A stretch of 64,000 bases of DNA from Zoogloea sp044344315 (GTDB lineage Bacteria; Pseudomonadota; Gammaproteobacteria; Burkholderiales; Rhodocyclaceae): contig NZ_JBIJDC010000007.1 in the NCBI RefSeq assembly GCF_044344315.1, positions 9,303 to 73,302 of the forward strand. Direction: 5' to 3'. Positions 1-8,317 of the stretch are shown here, in pieces. The position numbers and the translations under genes were made by a program. How positions within the stretch are numbered: position 1 is the first letter of the stretch; the number at the start of each line of letters is the position of its first letter. Below the pieces are notes generated by a model. The model was not told the DNA's origin. It did not search any database and worked only from the letters and a program-made list of their open reading frames with translations.

Positions 1-741
1 CGACTCATCAACACCCACTCCCATTCCGATCATATCGGCTGCAACGCGGCCGTGCAGCGTGCCTTTGCCTGCCGGATCGGCGTGCCCGAGGGCATGGCCG
101 ACGCGGTGGCGCGCTGGGACGAGGAGGCCCTGCTGCTGAGCGTTGCGGCCCAACAGGGTGAGCCCTTCAAGGCCGACTTCACGCTGGCACCCGGTGAACG
201 CCTGGTAATGGGGGGGCTGGAATGGCAGGCCTTGCCGGCACCCGGACACGACATGGATGCCCTCGTCTTCCACGCGCCTGACGCCCGCCTGCTGATCTCT
301 GGCGATGCCTTGTGGCGGGACGGTTTCGGCATCCTGTTTGCCGAGGTCATCGGCGCGGGCGGGGGCATTGAGGCCGTGCGTGAAACCCTCGAGGCCATCG
401 CCCGCCTGCCGGTGGATCTGGTGATACCCGGCCATGGTGCGCCCTTCGTCGAGGTCGACGATGCCTTGCGCGCGGCCTTCTCGCGGCTGCAGGCTTTCGA
501 GCAGGACGGCGCACGGATGGCCCGCAACGCCATCCGTGCGTGCATCACCTTCATGTTGCTGGAGCAGCGGAGCATTGATCTGGATGCTCTGCCGGCTTAC
601 CTGGCCGAGGTGCACCTGTATCGGGAGGCCAACCGCCGCTTCCTGGGCCTGTCCCCCGATGCCCTGGCCACCTGGCTGGTGGGCGAACTGGAGCGAGCCG
701 GAGTGGCTCGCCGCAAAGGCCATTTTCTGGTTGTGACATAA
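1..741 (+). CDS. MBL-fold metallo-hydrolase (5' end outside window)
   Basis: The reading frame is open from base 1, so the N-terminus lies upstream; 246 residues are visible. The metallo-beta-lactamase zinc signature HSHSDH is at visible residues 6-11. Further expected metal ligands are His83 (PGHD), Asp102 (ISGDALW) and His145 (IPGHG). This is the standard H-x-H-x-D-H...H...D...H order of the glyoxalase II/beta-lactamase-like fold. The C-terminal about 80 residues look like the winged-helix tail of the LACTB2-like branch. The substrate cannot be told from sequence. A GTG at 52 could be mistaken for a start, but it lies after the zinc motif and would remove it, so it is rejected. rapZ follows after about 150 bp on the same strand. 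Confidence 0.85.
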   Translation, partial: RLINTHSHSDHIGCNAAVQRAFACRIGVPEGMADAVARWDEEALLLSVAAQQGEPFKADFTLAPGERLVMGGLEWQALPAPGHDMDALVFHAPDARLLISGDALWRDGFGILFAEVIGAGGGIEAVRETLEAIARLPVDLVIPGHGAPFVEVDDALRAAFSRLQAFEQDGARMARNAIRACITFMLLEQRSIDLDALPAYLAEVHLYREANRRFLGLSPDALATWLVGELERAGVARRKGHFLVVT

Positions 742-889
742 ATTAACGAAAGTGCTGATTTCCGGGAGAAACGAGGCAGCCAGGCTTGAGGAAGTTGTTT
801 ATGCTGTTTCGAAAGAAGGTGACAATTTGTCACTTCTCGATGGCAGGCTGGCAAGCAGATCAGCCGCCCTCCTTTCAACAGGTAATCTC

Positions 890-1729
890 ATGCAACTCGT
901 TCTGATCAGCGGTCTGTCCGGTTCCGGAAAGAGCGTCGCCCTCAATGTCATGGAGGATTGTGGCCACTACGTGGTCGACAACCTGCCCTCGGCCCTGTTG
1001 CCGCAGCTTGTCTCCCATCTGCGAGGTGCGGGCTATCAGCGTATCGCGGTGGCGGTGGATGTGCGCTCCGGTGCCAGCATCGCCGCTCTTCCCCGGCAGG
1101 TCGAAGCCCTGCGCGCCATGGTCAGCGACCTGCGCATCCTGTTTCTCGATGCCCGTGACGACACCCTGATCGCCCGTTTCTCGGAAACCCGGCGCAAGCA
1201 TCCCCTCGGCGACGAATGCAGCACCCTGGGTGAGGCCATCGCCCGTGAACGGGAGGCTCTGGCGCTGATTGCCGAGCTGGGGCAGCGCATCGATACCAGT
1301 GACATGTCGGCCAATACCCTGCGCAACTGGGTCAAGGGCTTCATGGACATGGAGGCAGGCAGCCAGATCACCGTGCTGTTCGAGTCCTTCGGCTTCAAGC
1401 ATGGCATTCCGCTGGATGCCGACCTGGTCTTCGACGTGCGCTGCCTGCCCAATCCCCACTACGACCCGGTGCTGCGTCCCCTCACCGGCAAGGACGGCCC
1501 GGTCATCGACTTTCTCGCCAAGTTGCCCGAAGTGGGGCAGATGGTGGAGGACATCTACCGCTTCGTGGCCTCTTGGTTGCCCGCCTATGTCAACGACAAC
1601 CGCAGCTACCTGACCATCGGCATTGGCTGCACCGGTGGGCAGCACCGCTCTGTCTATGTCGCCGAAAAGCTGGCTGAACACTTCCGTGAGACTGCCCGCG
1701 TCCACGTCCGGCATCGCTCCCTGAAATGA
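890..1729 (+). CDS. rapZ: RNase adapter protein RapZ
   Basis: 279 aa P-loop protein. Walker A GLSGSGKS is at residues 8-15, followed by the family-typical NVMEDCGHYVVDNLP. LFLDA...FSETRRKHPL lies in the middle and IGCTGGQHRSVYVAE near the C-terminus; all are hallmarks of the RapZ/YvcJ family. In E. coli RapZ binds GlmY/GlmZ small RNAs and guides RNase E to control glmS mRNA; other members bind nucleotides or UDP-GlcNAc. The frame is open further upstream, but the ATG at 890 gives the conserved MQLVLISGLSGSGKS start. The stop overlaps the next ATG by 4 nt (1726-1729), so the genes are translationally coupled. glmS itself is in this window at 53 kb. Whether the sRNA pathway exists in this lineage is not shown by the sequence. 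Confidence 0.95.
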   Translation: MQLVLISGLSGSGKSVALNVMEDCGHYVVDNLPSALLPQLVSHLRGAGYQRIAVAVDVRSGASIAALPRQVEALRAMVSDLRILFLDARDDTLIARFSETRRKHPLGDECSTLGEAIAREREALALIAELGQRIDTSDMSANTLRNWVKGFMDMEAGSQITVLFESFGFKHGIPLDADLVFDVRCLPNPHYDPVLRPLTGKDGPVIDFLAKLPEVGQMVEDIYRFVASWLPAYVNDNRSYLTIGIGCTGGQHRSVYVAEKLAEHFRETARVHVRHRSLK

Positions 1730-2133
1730 TCCCCGGGCCCGCCCTGCGTGGCTGGCTGGCGGCCTGGGCCGCCCATCTGAAGTGGGGTGATGTGCTGGTG
1801 CTGGCCGCTGCGCTGGCAGCCTGCGGCTTGTCGGCCGTGGCCCTGTGGCAAGGCGGGCGCCCGGACAAGGCCATCATCAAGGCCGGTGGCCGGGTGTTTG
1901 CCGAAGTGGATCTGAACGCCACCCGCATCCTTGAGGTGCCCGGCCCCCTCGGGGCCACCCGCATCGAGATTCAGCCCGGCCGGGCGAGGGTTGCCGCGGA
2001 TCCCGGGCCGCGCCAGTACTGCGTGCGCCAGGGATGGCTGAGCAGCGCCGGCGCGGTGGCGATCTGCGCCCCCAACCAGGTCAGCCTGGCCCTGTCGGGC
2101 CGCACCGCCGACTATGACTCCATCAACTACTGA
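1726..2133 (+). CDS. NusG domain II-containing membrane-anchored protein
   Basis: 135 aa. One hydrophobic segment (about residues 20-41) is followed by a small beta-rich domain with the pattern IEIQPGRARVAADPGPRQYCVRQGW, then AICAPNQVSLAL. This is the layout of the stand-alone NusG_II domain family, with its Cys before R-x-GW and the second Cys in CxPN. It is likely an inner-membrane protein with the domain outside the cytoplasm. In many bacteria this family sits beside a Gx-type transporter and an FAD:protein FMN transferase (apbE), suggesting a role in redox or flavin-protein maturation at the membrane. Here the Gx gene overlaps it by 20 nt and apbE is 6.6 kb away. The molecular function is not established. 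Confidence 0.8.
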   Translation: MIPGPALRGWLAAWAAHLKWGDVLVLAAALAACGLSAVALWQGGRPDKAIIKAGGRVFAEVDLNATRILEVPGPLGATRIEIQPGRARVAADPGPRQYCVRQGWLSSAGAVAICAPNQVSLALSGRTADYDSINY

Positions 2134-2662
2134 GATCATCCTGAGGCCCTCGGCCGAGGACCATCGGGTGGCTCGCCATGCAGCGGCAGCCATCGTCCTG
2201 ACGGTTGCCGAAGCGGCTATTCCGCTGCCCCTTCCCGGGGTCAAGCCCGGCCTCGCCAACATCATCACCCTGGTGGTACTGGCCCGCTGGGGCTGGCGTG
2301 AGGCCGTGTGGGTGGCGCTGCTGCGGGTGCTCGTCAGCAGTCTGCTCCTCGGGCAGTTTCTGGCACCAGGCTTTTTCCTGAGCCTGGTCGGCAGTGTGAC
2401 CAGCCTGGCGGTGCTGGGCCTCGCGATGCACCTGCCGGGGCGAGCCTTCGGGCCGGTCAGCCAGAGCGTGATGGCCGCCTTCGCTCACATCGGCGGGCAA
2501 CTTCTGGTGGCTCGGGCCTGGCTGGTCCCCCATGACGGCGTGTTCTACCTGGTCCCGGTGTTCGCCCTTGCGGCGACGCTGTTCGGGCTGGTGAATGGGT
2601 TGATTGCGGCGAGGCTGTTGCAGGAGAAGTCAGCGCCGCCGCCGGAGCAGGCCGGGGTGTAG
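2114..2662 (+). CDS. Gx transporter family protein (heptaprenyl diphosphate synthase component I-like)
   Basis: 182 aa, strongly hydrophobic, with about five membrane segments. It carries the family motif IPLPLPGVKPGLANIITLVVL (residues 36-56), the origin of the Gx name, and ends in a charged tail. Homologues are annotated as heptaprenyl diphosphate synthase component I or as ECF-type substrate-binding membrane subunits; neither activity is demonstrated here. The start overlaps the NusG_II gene by 20 nt, and the 3' end overlaps the convergent RNase HI-like gene by 33 nt. The pair is probably one functional unit with the NusG_II protein. Confidence 0.8.
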   Translation: MTPSTTEIILRPSAEDHRVARHAAAAIVLTVAEAAIPLPLPGVKPGLANIITLVVLARWGWREAVWVALLRVLVSSLLLGQFLAPGFFLSLVGSVTSLAVLGLAMHLPGRAFGPVSQSVMAAFAHIGGQLLVARAWLVPHDGVFYLVPVFALAATLFGLVNGLIAARLLQEKSAPPPEQAGV

Positions 2663-3100
2663 CCCCGGCTTGTCGGGCAGGCCGAGGGCGGCCCGCGACA
2701 GGCGGTCCGCGTCCCGGTTGCGATGTCGCGGGATCCACGTCAGGCGGCATTCCGCAAAGCCGGTCATCAGATCCTGGGTGCGCAGGATGATCTCGCGCAG
2801 CCGGATGACCTTTGTAGTGTCCAGCCCGTTGATATGACGCACCACAAAGTCACTGTCACCCTGTAGCAGGACATGACGGGCTCCCGACGCCCGGGCCATA
2901 TCGAGGGCCTTGCCCAGGGCCAGCAGTTCCGCCACGTTATTGCAGCCGCCCTGGGCCGCGACGCCCGAATACTCCTGTCGTTGCCCCCCCGGACTGACCA
3001 CAAGCACCCCCAGCCCGATCCGGCCAGGGTTTGGGTAGGCCGATCCGTCGAACCAGATGTGCCATTCCGATTGGCTGGGGTGGGGCATGGCGTCGGGCAT
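2630..3100 (-). CDS. RNase HI-like protein
   Basis: 156 aa from the ATG at 3100; the frame stays open to 3208, but that extension has no RNase H character. The four acidic residues of the RNase H fold are present: Asp in WFDGSAYPNPG, Glu in NNVAELLAL, Asp in LLQGDSDFVV and Asp in HRNRDADRLS. It matches the reverse-transcriptase-like/RNase HI family that hydrolyses RNA in RNA:DNA hybrids, and is more like the plant/archaeal-type stand-alone proteins than E. coli rnhA. No reverse transcriptase is nearby, so the common label 'reverse transcriptase-like' would mislead. It is convergent with and overlaps the Gx transporter gene. GAAG lies 9 nt before the chosen ATG. Confidence 0.8.
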   Translation of the reverse strand: MPDAMPHPSQSEWHIWFDGSAYPNPGRIGLGVLVVSPGGQRQEYSGVAAQGGCNNVAELLALGKALDMARASGARHVLLQGDSDFVVRHINGLDTTKVIRLREIILRTQDLMTGFAECRLTWIPRHRNRDADRLSRAALGLPDKPGLHPGLLRRRR

Positions 3101-3369
3101 CGTTTTGACTTCAGCGCGGTAGGCCCCGCACTTTAAGCCTTCAACCGCGTATTGGGGGCGAGCAAAGCGCCCGTCGGTTGATTGTGAAATGCCGACGGGC
3201 TGGGCCACACGAATAGTGCTCGTTTCGCCAACTTGCGGAGCCGGCGACAGCCCTGCTGGCGATGTTGGGTATGAGTGGGCTCCTAGTGCGTCGGGTAAGG
3301 GTACGGGGATGAGGGCGTGTGGGGCACCGCATGGCGGGATATGCCATCAGTGCCTGCCTCGGATGGCGC

Positions 3370-4224
3370 TCAGAGCGGCAACTGCAACTTCCCGGCCACC
3401 ATCGGTGGACACCAGAAGTACGCACCCGATACCGGCCGGGTAAACCGGAACAGCGCATCCACAATGCCGTCCTCCAGGCCTAGCATGCGTCGCATCTGGG
3501 CCTGGAAGGCGTCGACGCTGTGGCCGAAGGCGACGAACATCAGGCCGGCGTTGCGGCCTTCGGCCCAGGGCATGGAGCGGCGGACGAGGAAGGCTTCGGG
3601 GGTGAAGCTCTCTTGCGCGGTGCGTTTGACGTGGGCCGATTCGGGCGCGTCGTCGAGCTCTTCGTTGTCGCTGCGGCGGCGGCCGATGCAGTGGTCGCGC
3701 TCCTCGGGCTGCATGGCCTCGAAGTGGCTGAAATTGTGGGTCCAGCGCTGGACGGCGACAAAGCTGGAGCCGTCGGCGGCGATGGCGGCGGCGGTAGCTG
3801 CGTCGCCCTCCGGGTTCTCGGTGCCGTCTTCGTAGCCGCTCAGGTCGCGTCCGCCGTCGTGCTTGAAGGCATCCCACGAATCCGCCAGGGTGAATGCCGG
3901 AGCCAGCGCCGTCTCGATGTGGCGCGCCCGGTGCAGGAGCTCGCCCCGGTCGTCACCGCGCAGCCATAGCCACAGGGCGAAGGGGGTGGAAGGGATGTCG
4001 ACGCCGGGGCCGGACAGGGGCGGGAAGGGCTTGAGACCCGCAACCTTGCGGCCAAGGGCGCCGAGGGGGGCCATGCCGATGCCGGCGACGGTGCGTGCTC
4101 CATCGACGATGTCCTGCAGGGCGGCGAGCCCGGCGGCCACGTCGGTGCCGGGCTCGAGATTGAAGGCGAGGTAGCGGGCGAGGGGGGGCAGGGGCAGCAG
4201 GATGCCGGCTTGGGGGGTACTCAT
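3370..4224 (-). CDS. DyP-type heme peroxidase
   Basis: 284 aa. The DyP signature GYEDG is at residues 130-134 (Asp133 catalytic) and the probable proximal heme His is His198 (SAHVKR). RRSMPWAEGRNAGLMFVAFG (215-234) forms the distal side, and FWCPP lies near the C-terminus. No Tat signal is visible, so it is most likely cytoplasmic like E. coli YfeX. It would oxidise dyes, porphyrinogens or other small reductants with H2O2. The ATG at 4224 is chosen because GGAGAG precedes it by 5-10 nt; an upstream in-frame start at 4269 lacks this. It is a single-gene unit, 60 bp downstream of metW on the same strand. Confidence 0.9.
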   Translation of the reverse strand: MSTPQAGILLPLPPLARYLAFNLEPGTDVAAGLAALQDIVDGARTVAGIGMAPLGALGRKVAGLKPFPPLSGPGVDIPSTPFALWLWLRGDDRGELLHRARHIETALAPAFTLADSWDAFKHDGGRDLSGYEDGTENPEGDAATAAAIAADGSSFVAVQRWTHNFSHFEAMQPEERDHCIGRRRSDNEELDDAPESAHVKRTAQESFTPEAFLVRRSMPWAEGRNAGLMFVAFGHSVDAFQAQMRRMLGLEDGIVDALFRFTRPVSGAYFWCPPMVAGKLQLPL

Positions 4225-4283
4225 TACACTCTCCGGGAATGGATGCGATCTGCGGAGATGATAGGGCAATCCCCTCCTGGCCG

Positions 4284-4886
4284 TCAGCCTGTCGGTGCTT
4301 CGCTCCGGCCGAGGCGGTAGAGGGCGACGCTGGCCAGAAAGTTGGGTTCGTCGGTGATCACCTTGTCCTCGTCGAAGGCCAGCCGTTCATGGATGGCGAT
4401 ACCTTCCTGGGCGCACAGGTCGTCGAAGTCGGCGATGGTGAAGAAGCGGATGTTGGGCGTGTTGTACCACTGGTGCGGCAGGTTCTTCGACACCGGCATG
4501 TGGCCGTTGAGGATGGCCTGGCGGTGGCGCCAGTAGGCAAAGTTGGGGAAGCTCACCACGGCCTCGCGGCCGACGCGCAGCATCTCCTTCAGGATGCCCT
4601 GGGTGTTGTGCATGGCCTGCAGGGACAGGCTCATGATGACATGGTCGAAAAAGCCGTCGTCGAAGCCGGCGAGCCCTTCTTCCATGTCGATCTGGATCAC
4701 GTTGATGCCGTTGCGGGCGCAGGCCAGGACCCGCTCGGGGTCGTTCTCCACGCCGTAGCCGCGTACCTGGCGGACTTCGGCGAGATAACGCAGCAGGCTG
4801 CCGTCACCGCAGCCCAGGTCAAGGATGCGCTCGCCCGGTTCGATCCAGTTGGCGATCACGTCGTAGTCGTAACGCTGGAAGCTCAT
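4284..4886 (-). CDS. metW: Methionine biosynthesis protein MetW
   Basis: 200 aa class I SAM-methyltransferase-fold protein. Motif I, ILDLGCGDGSLL, is at about residues 21-32. SFPNFAYWRHR and the C-terminal half (MPVSKNLPHQWYNTPNIRFFT) are characteristic of MetW. MetW is always found with metX and is needed for full homoserine acyltransferase activity in several Proteobacteria. The frame extends upstream into metX, but the ATG at 4886 gives the conserved MSFQRYDYDVI start and leaves a 10-nt gap after metX. It should be co-transcribed with metX and so fall under the SAM-II element upstream. Confidence 0.92.
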   Translation of the reverse strand: MSFQRYDYDVIANWIEPGERILDLGCGDGSLLRYLAEVRQVRGYGVENDPERVLACARNGINVIQIDMEEGLAGFDDGFFDHVIMSLSLQAMHNTQGILKEMLRVGREAVVSFPNFAYWRHRQAILNGHMPVSKNLPHQWYNTPNIRFFTIADFDDLCAQEGIAIHERLAFDEDKVITDEPNFLASVALYRLGRSEAPTG

Positions 4887-4896
4887 GGCGCGCCTC

Positions 4897-6021
4897 TTAC
4901 ACCTGGATGTTGTCGATATAGGCCCGCAGGATGCCGTGATACTGGGGGTCGTCGAGAAGGAAGGAGTCGTGGCCGGCGGGGCAGTCGATCTCCGTGTAGC
5001 TGACCCGGCGATCACTGTGCATCAGGGCGTAGACGATCTCGCGGCTGCGTGACGGGGCGAAGCGCCAGTCGGTGCTGAAGGAAACGACAAGGTAGTCGGC
5101 CTTGGCCCGGCCGAGGGCGGCCACCAGATCACCGGCATAGTCGAAGGCCGGATCGTAGTAGTCGAGGGCCTTGGTGGTGAGCAGGTAGGTGTTGGCGTCG
5201 AAGAAGCCAGCAAACTTGTCGCCCTGGTAGCGCAGGTAGGACTCGATCTCGAACTCGACGTCGTAGCTGAACACCGGCTTGTCGTGGCGCAGGGCGCGGC
5301 CGAATTTCTGGCCCATGGCGTCATCGGACAGGTAGGTGATGTGGCCGATCATGCGGGCCAGGGCGAGGCCGCGGGTGGGGACCACGCCGTGCTCGTAGTA
5401 GTGGCCGCCGTGGAACTCCGGGTCTTTCAGGATGGCCTGGCGGGCTACTTCGTTGAAGGCGATATTCTGGGCGGTGAGCTTGGGGGCCGAGGCAATCACC
5501 AGGGCGTGGGCGACCCGGTCGGGGTATTGCAGCGTCCACGACAGGGCCTGCATGCCGCCCAGGCTGCCGCCCACCACGGCGGCAAAACGCTCAATGCCGA
5601 GCCGGTCGGCCAGCCGGGCCTGGGCATCAACCCAGTCTTCGACGGTGACGAAGGGAAAGTCGGCGCCCCAGGGCTTGCCTGTGGCCGGATTGATGCAGTT
5701 GGGTCCGGAGCTGCCGTAACAGCCGCCCAGGTTATTGACCCCGATGACGAAGAAGCGGCGGGTGTCGAGGGGTTTGCCGGGGCCGACCAGGTTGTCCCAC
5801 CAGCCTTCGGCGCCGCCGTCGGCGTACCTGCCAGCCACATGGTGGGAGCCGGACAGGGCATGGCACACCAGCACCGCGTTGCTGCGGGCGGCGTTGAGGG
5901 TGCCATAGGTCTCGTAGACCAGGTCATACTGGGGCAGCACGCCACCGCTCTTGAGGGGAAGCGGGTCGCTGAAGTGGGCCGTCTGCGGCACCACGATTCC
6001 GACGGATTGTTGTTCTTTCAT
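4897..6021 (-). CDS. metX: Homoserine O-acyltransferase MetX
   Basis: 374 aa alpha/beta-hydrolase. The nucleophile Ser153 is in GGSLGGMQ, with catalytic Asp318 in SFSTDWRF and His351 in PAGHDSFLLD. It acylates L-homoserine in the first committed step of methionine synthesis. MetX-fold enzymes in Betaproteobacteria may use succinyl-CoA rather than acetyl-CoA, and I cannot assign the acyl donor from sequence alone. It is the first gene of a metX-metW unit. The 5' leader holds a SAM-II-like aptamer and an intrinsic terminator, which predicts repression by SAM. The ribosome-binding site before the ATG at 6021 is weak. Confidence 0.95.
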   Translation of the reverse strand: MKEQQSVGIVVPQTAHFSDPLPLKSGGVLPQYDLVYETYGTLNAARSNAVLVCHALSGSHHVAGRYADGGAEGWWDNLVGPGKPLDTRRFFVIGVNNLGGCYGSSGPNCINPATGKPWGADFPFVTVEDWVDAQARLADRLGIERFAAVVGGSLGGMQALSWTLQYPDRVAHALVIASAPKLTAQNIAFNEVARQAILKDPEFHGGHYYEHGVVPTRGLALARMIGHITYLSDDAMGQKFGRALRHDKPVFSYDVEFEIESYLRYQGDKFAGFFDANTYLLTTKALDYYDPAFDYAGDLVAALGRAKADYLVVSFSTDWRFAPSRSREIVYALMHSDRRVSYTEIDCPAGHDSFLLDDPQYHGILRAYIDNIQV

Positions 6022-6042
6022 CTCAGTTTCGTCCCGGAAACG

Positions 6043-6075
6043 AAAAACCCAGCCGGCGAACGGTCGCTGACTGGG
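6043..6075 (-). terminator. Intrinsic terminator in the metX leader (riboswitch expression platform)
   Basis: On the minus strand a 12-pair stem (CCCAGTCAGCGA with TTCGCCGGCTGGG, one A-C mismatch and one G-U pair, loop CCGT) is followed at once by TTTTT. It lies between the SAM-II-like aptamer and the metX ATG, with the T-run 22 nt before the start codon. No gene ends just upstream on this strand, so the terminator is best explained as the switching element. Confidence 0.8.
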
Positions 6076-6081
6076 CTGCCG

Positions 6082-6138
6082 TCGCTTTAGCCGTACTTGT
6101 AAAGCGCCCGCAAGCTGAAGGGTTCAAATCGGCGCTGA
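6082..6138 (-). ncRNA. SAM-II (SAM-alpha) riboswitch aptamer upstream of metX
   Basis: Read on the minus strand, the leader contains AGCGCC-GATTTGA, then CAGCTTGC, then GGGCGCT, CAAG and finally GCTAAAG. This order matches the SAM-II consensus: a P1 stem of 5 bp (GCGCC with GGCGC) around a pyrimidine-rich loop, GATTTGA at the 5' side of the loop, and a 3' GCTAAAG strand that forms the pseudoknot with it. SAM-II aptamers regulate metX and metA, and metX is the gene 60 bp downstream. They are best known from Alphaproteobacteria. An intrinsic terminator follows within about 10 nt. I matched this from memory of the consensus; a covariance-model search is the decisive test. Confidence 0.8.
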
Positions 6139-6195
6139 GACCAGAGATTAGCGCGAGGCCCGGTGACAAGTCAAACCTGCACCGGGGCGCCGGGG

Positions 6196-7917
6196 CTAGA
6201 GCTTTTCCACGGCCTCGCGCACCCGGTCGGGATCGTCCAGTTTGAGGAGGCGCTGCACCTTGGGGGTCAGGTCGGATGCGTCGGCCCGCAGGATGGCCTG
6301 CTTGACCTCCAGGATCTGCGCCGGGTGCATGGAAAACTGGCGCAGGCCCATGCCGATGAGCAGCCGGGCACATTCGGGGTCTCCGGCCATCTCGCCGCAC
6401 ACAGACACCGGAATGCCGGCCTTGATGCCGGCCTGGATGGTCTGGTGGATCAGGCGCAGCACGGCCGGGTGCAGCGGGTTGTAGAGGTGGGCGACGGCCT
6501 CGTTGCCCCGGTCGATGGCCAGGGTGTACTGGATCAGGTCGTTGGTGCCGATGGACAGGAACTGCAGACGCCGGGTAAAGGCACCCAGGCACAGGGCCGC
6601 GGCGGGGACTTCGATCATGCCGCCGACCGGTACGGCCTCGTCGAACTTGATCTTGCGTTCGCGCAGCTGGGCCTTGGCCTTGTCGAGGAGAACCAGCGTC
6701 TGGTCGATCTCGTTGCTGCTGGCCAGCATGGGGATCAGGATCTTCAGCTTGCCGTAGTGGCTGGCGCGCAGCAGCGCCCGCAACTGGGTCAGGAACATCT
6801 TGGGCTCGGCCAGGCAGAAGCGGATCGCCCGCAGGCCCAGCGCCGGATTGTCTTCGGTGCGGGTGGCACCTTCGAGTTCCTTGTCGGCACCTACGTCGAG
6901 GGTGCGTACGGTGACCGGCTTGCCGGCCATGGTCTTGACCACGGTGCGGTAAGCATCGAACTGCTCGTCCTCGTCTGGCCAGGTTTCCCGGCTCATGAAC
7001 AGGAATTCGGTGCGGAACAGGCCCACGCCATCGGCTTCGACACCTTTGGCCTGAACGGCATCGGGGGGCAGCTCGATGTTGGCGAGGATCTGCACCTCCT
7101 CGCCGTCGAGGGTGGCGGCCCGGGTGGACTTGAGGCGCTTGAGCTTGGAGCGTTCGAGTTCGACGGCCGCCTTGCGCAGGCGATATTCCTCGAGGACGCG
7201 CTCGTCGGGGTCGATGATGACGACGCCGCGGGTGCCGTCGATGATGATCAGCTCGTCGTCCTTCACCACATGGCGGATGTGGCGCAGGGCGACGACGGCC
7301 GGGATCGACAGGCTGCGGGCGACGATGGCGGTGTGGCCGGTGGGGCCGCCCACGTCGGTGATGAAGCCGGCGACGGCGTGATCCTTGAAGCCGATGGTAT
7401 CGGTGGGGGACAGGTCGTGGGCGACGACGATGGTGCCGAGGCCGTCCTTGCGCTTGGGCGGAAGGTGACCGGGGTGGCCGAGGAGAACCTTGACGACCCG
7501 TTCGACCACCTGCACCACGTCGGACTTGCGCTCGCGCAGGTAGGCGTCCTCGATGGCCTCGAACTGCTCCACCAGCTGTTCCATCTGCTGGACCAGCGCC
7601 CATTCGGCATTGGCCCGCCGTGTGCGGATGAGCTGTTCGGCCGCCTCCACCAGCATCGGATCTTCGAGGAACATGATGTGCATGCCGACGAAGGCGTCCA
7701 CCTCTGAGGGTGCGGCGCCGGCGCCGGTGGCTGCCTTGAGCCCGGCGAGCTCGACCTTCACCCGGGTGACGGCGTTGTGCAGGCGCGTGACTTCGGCCTC
7801 CACGTGCTTGGGGGCAATCGTGAAGTGGGCGACTTCCAGCAGGGCGTGGGAGACCAGGTGGGCATGGCCGATGGCAATGCCCTGGGACACGGCCAGGCCG
7901 TGTACGGTGAAGCTCAT
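6196..7917 (-). CDS. ptsI: Phosphoenolpyruvate-protein phosphotransferase (PTS enzyme I)
   Basis: 573 aa, normal length. The phosphorylated His195 is in GGPTGHTAIVAR. LFRTEFLFMSR (about 300-310) carries a substrate-contacting Arg, and Cys507 is in PVSVCGEMAGDP of the PEP-binding barrel. EI takes phosphate from PEP and passes it to HPr. ptsH and an EIIA(Man)-like gene lie immediately upstream on the same strand, giving the order IIA, HPr, EI. No sugar permease (EIIB, EIIC or EIID) is present, so this is likely a regulatory PTS. Confidence 0.96.
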   Translation of the reverse strand: MSFTVHGLAVSQGIAIGHAHLVSHALLEVAHFTIAPKHVEAEVTRLHNAVTRVKVELAGLKAATGAGAAPSEVDAFVGMHIMFLEDPMLVEAAEQLIRTRRANAEWALVQQMEQLVEQFEAIEDAYLRERKSDVVQVVERVVKVLLGHPGHLPPKRKDGLGTIVVAHDLSPTDTIGFKDHAVAGFITDVGGPTGHTAIVARSLSIPAVVALRHIRHVVKDDELIIIDGTRGVVIIDPDERVLEEYRLRKAAVELERSKLKRLKSTRAATLDGEEVQILANIELPPDAVQAKGVEADGVGLFRTEFLFMSRETWPDEDEQFDAYRTVVKTMAGKPVTVRTLDVGADKELEGATRTEDNPALGLRAIRFCLAEPKMFLTQLRALLRASHYGKLKILIPMLASSNEIDQTLVLLDKAKAQLRERKIKFDEAVPVGGMIEVPAAALCLGAFTRRLQFLSIGTNDLIQYTLAIDRGNEAVAHLYNPLHPAVLRLIHQTIQAGIKAGIPVSVCGEMAGDPECARLLIGMGLRQFSMHPAQILEVKQAILRADASDLTPKVQRLLKLDDPDRVREAVEKL

Positions 7918-7954
7918 CGCTCGTCCTCCCGCGCCGTCGGGCGGGGCGGCCGCG

Positions 7955-8224
7955 TCATTCCCCTTCCCCGAACTTGTCGGCGATCAGGGCGATCAAGGCG
8001 CTCATGGCCTCATCCGCGTCGTTTCCATTGGTGTCGATGGTGATGGTGCTGCCTCTGGCTGCGGCCAGCATCATGACGCCCATGATGCTTTTGGCATTGA
8101 CCCGCTTGCCGTTGCGCTCCAGCCAGACTTCGCTCTGGTAGGCGCTGGCGGTCTGGGTCAATTTGGCGGAGGCGCGGGCGTGGAGGCCCAGCTTGTTGAT
8201 GATTTCTGCTTCCTGACGCGGCAT
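7955..8224 (-). CDS. ptsH: Phosphocarrier protein HPr
   Basis: 89 aa. The active His15 is in GLHARASAKL, and Ser46 in NAKSIMGVMMLAA is the site that HPr kinase/phosphorylase modifies. HPr relays phosphate from EI to EIIA proteins. Retention of Ser46 fits control by HprK, whose gene is outside this window; rapZ, often next to hprK, is at 0.9-1.7 kb. It lies 37 bp upstream of ptsI and about 93 bp downstream of the EIIA(Man)-like gene, probably in the same transcript. Confidence 0.96.
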   Translation of the reverse strand: MPRQEAEIINKLGLHARASAKLTQTASAYQSEVWLERNGKRVNAKSIMGVMMLAAARGSTITIDTNGNDADEAMSALIALIADKFGEGE

Positions 8225-8317
8225 GGTTCGGTTCTTCCTGTCTTCCTCGGTGTGCGTATGGCATAACCCGGTTCTTGATGTGCTTGCCGGTGGTCGCCTG
8301 TGTGCGTGCTTCTACTG

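Noticed and set aside
2630..3208. Possible reverse transcriptase or retron component
   Set aside because: The motifs are those of RNase HI only; there is no YxDD motif, and the ATPase/HNH pair is 55 kb away.
6111..6140. GGTTCAAATC resembling a tRNA T-arm
   Set aside because: No acceptor, D or anticodon stems can be formed around it. On the minus strand the same bases fit the SAM-II aptamer.
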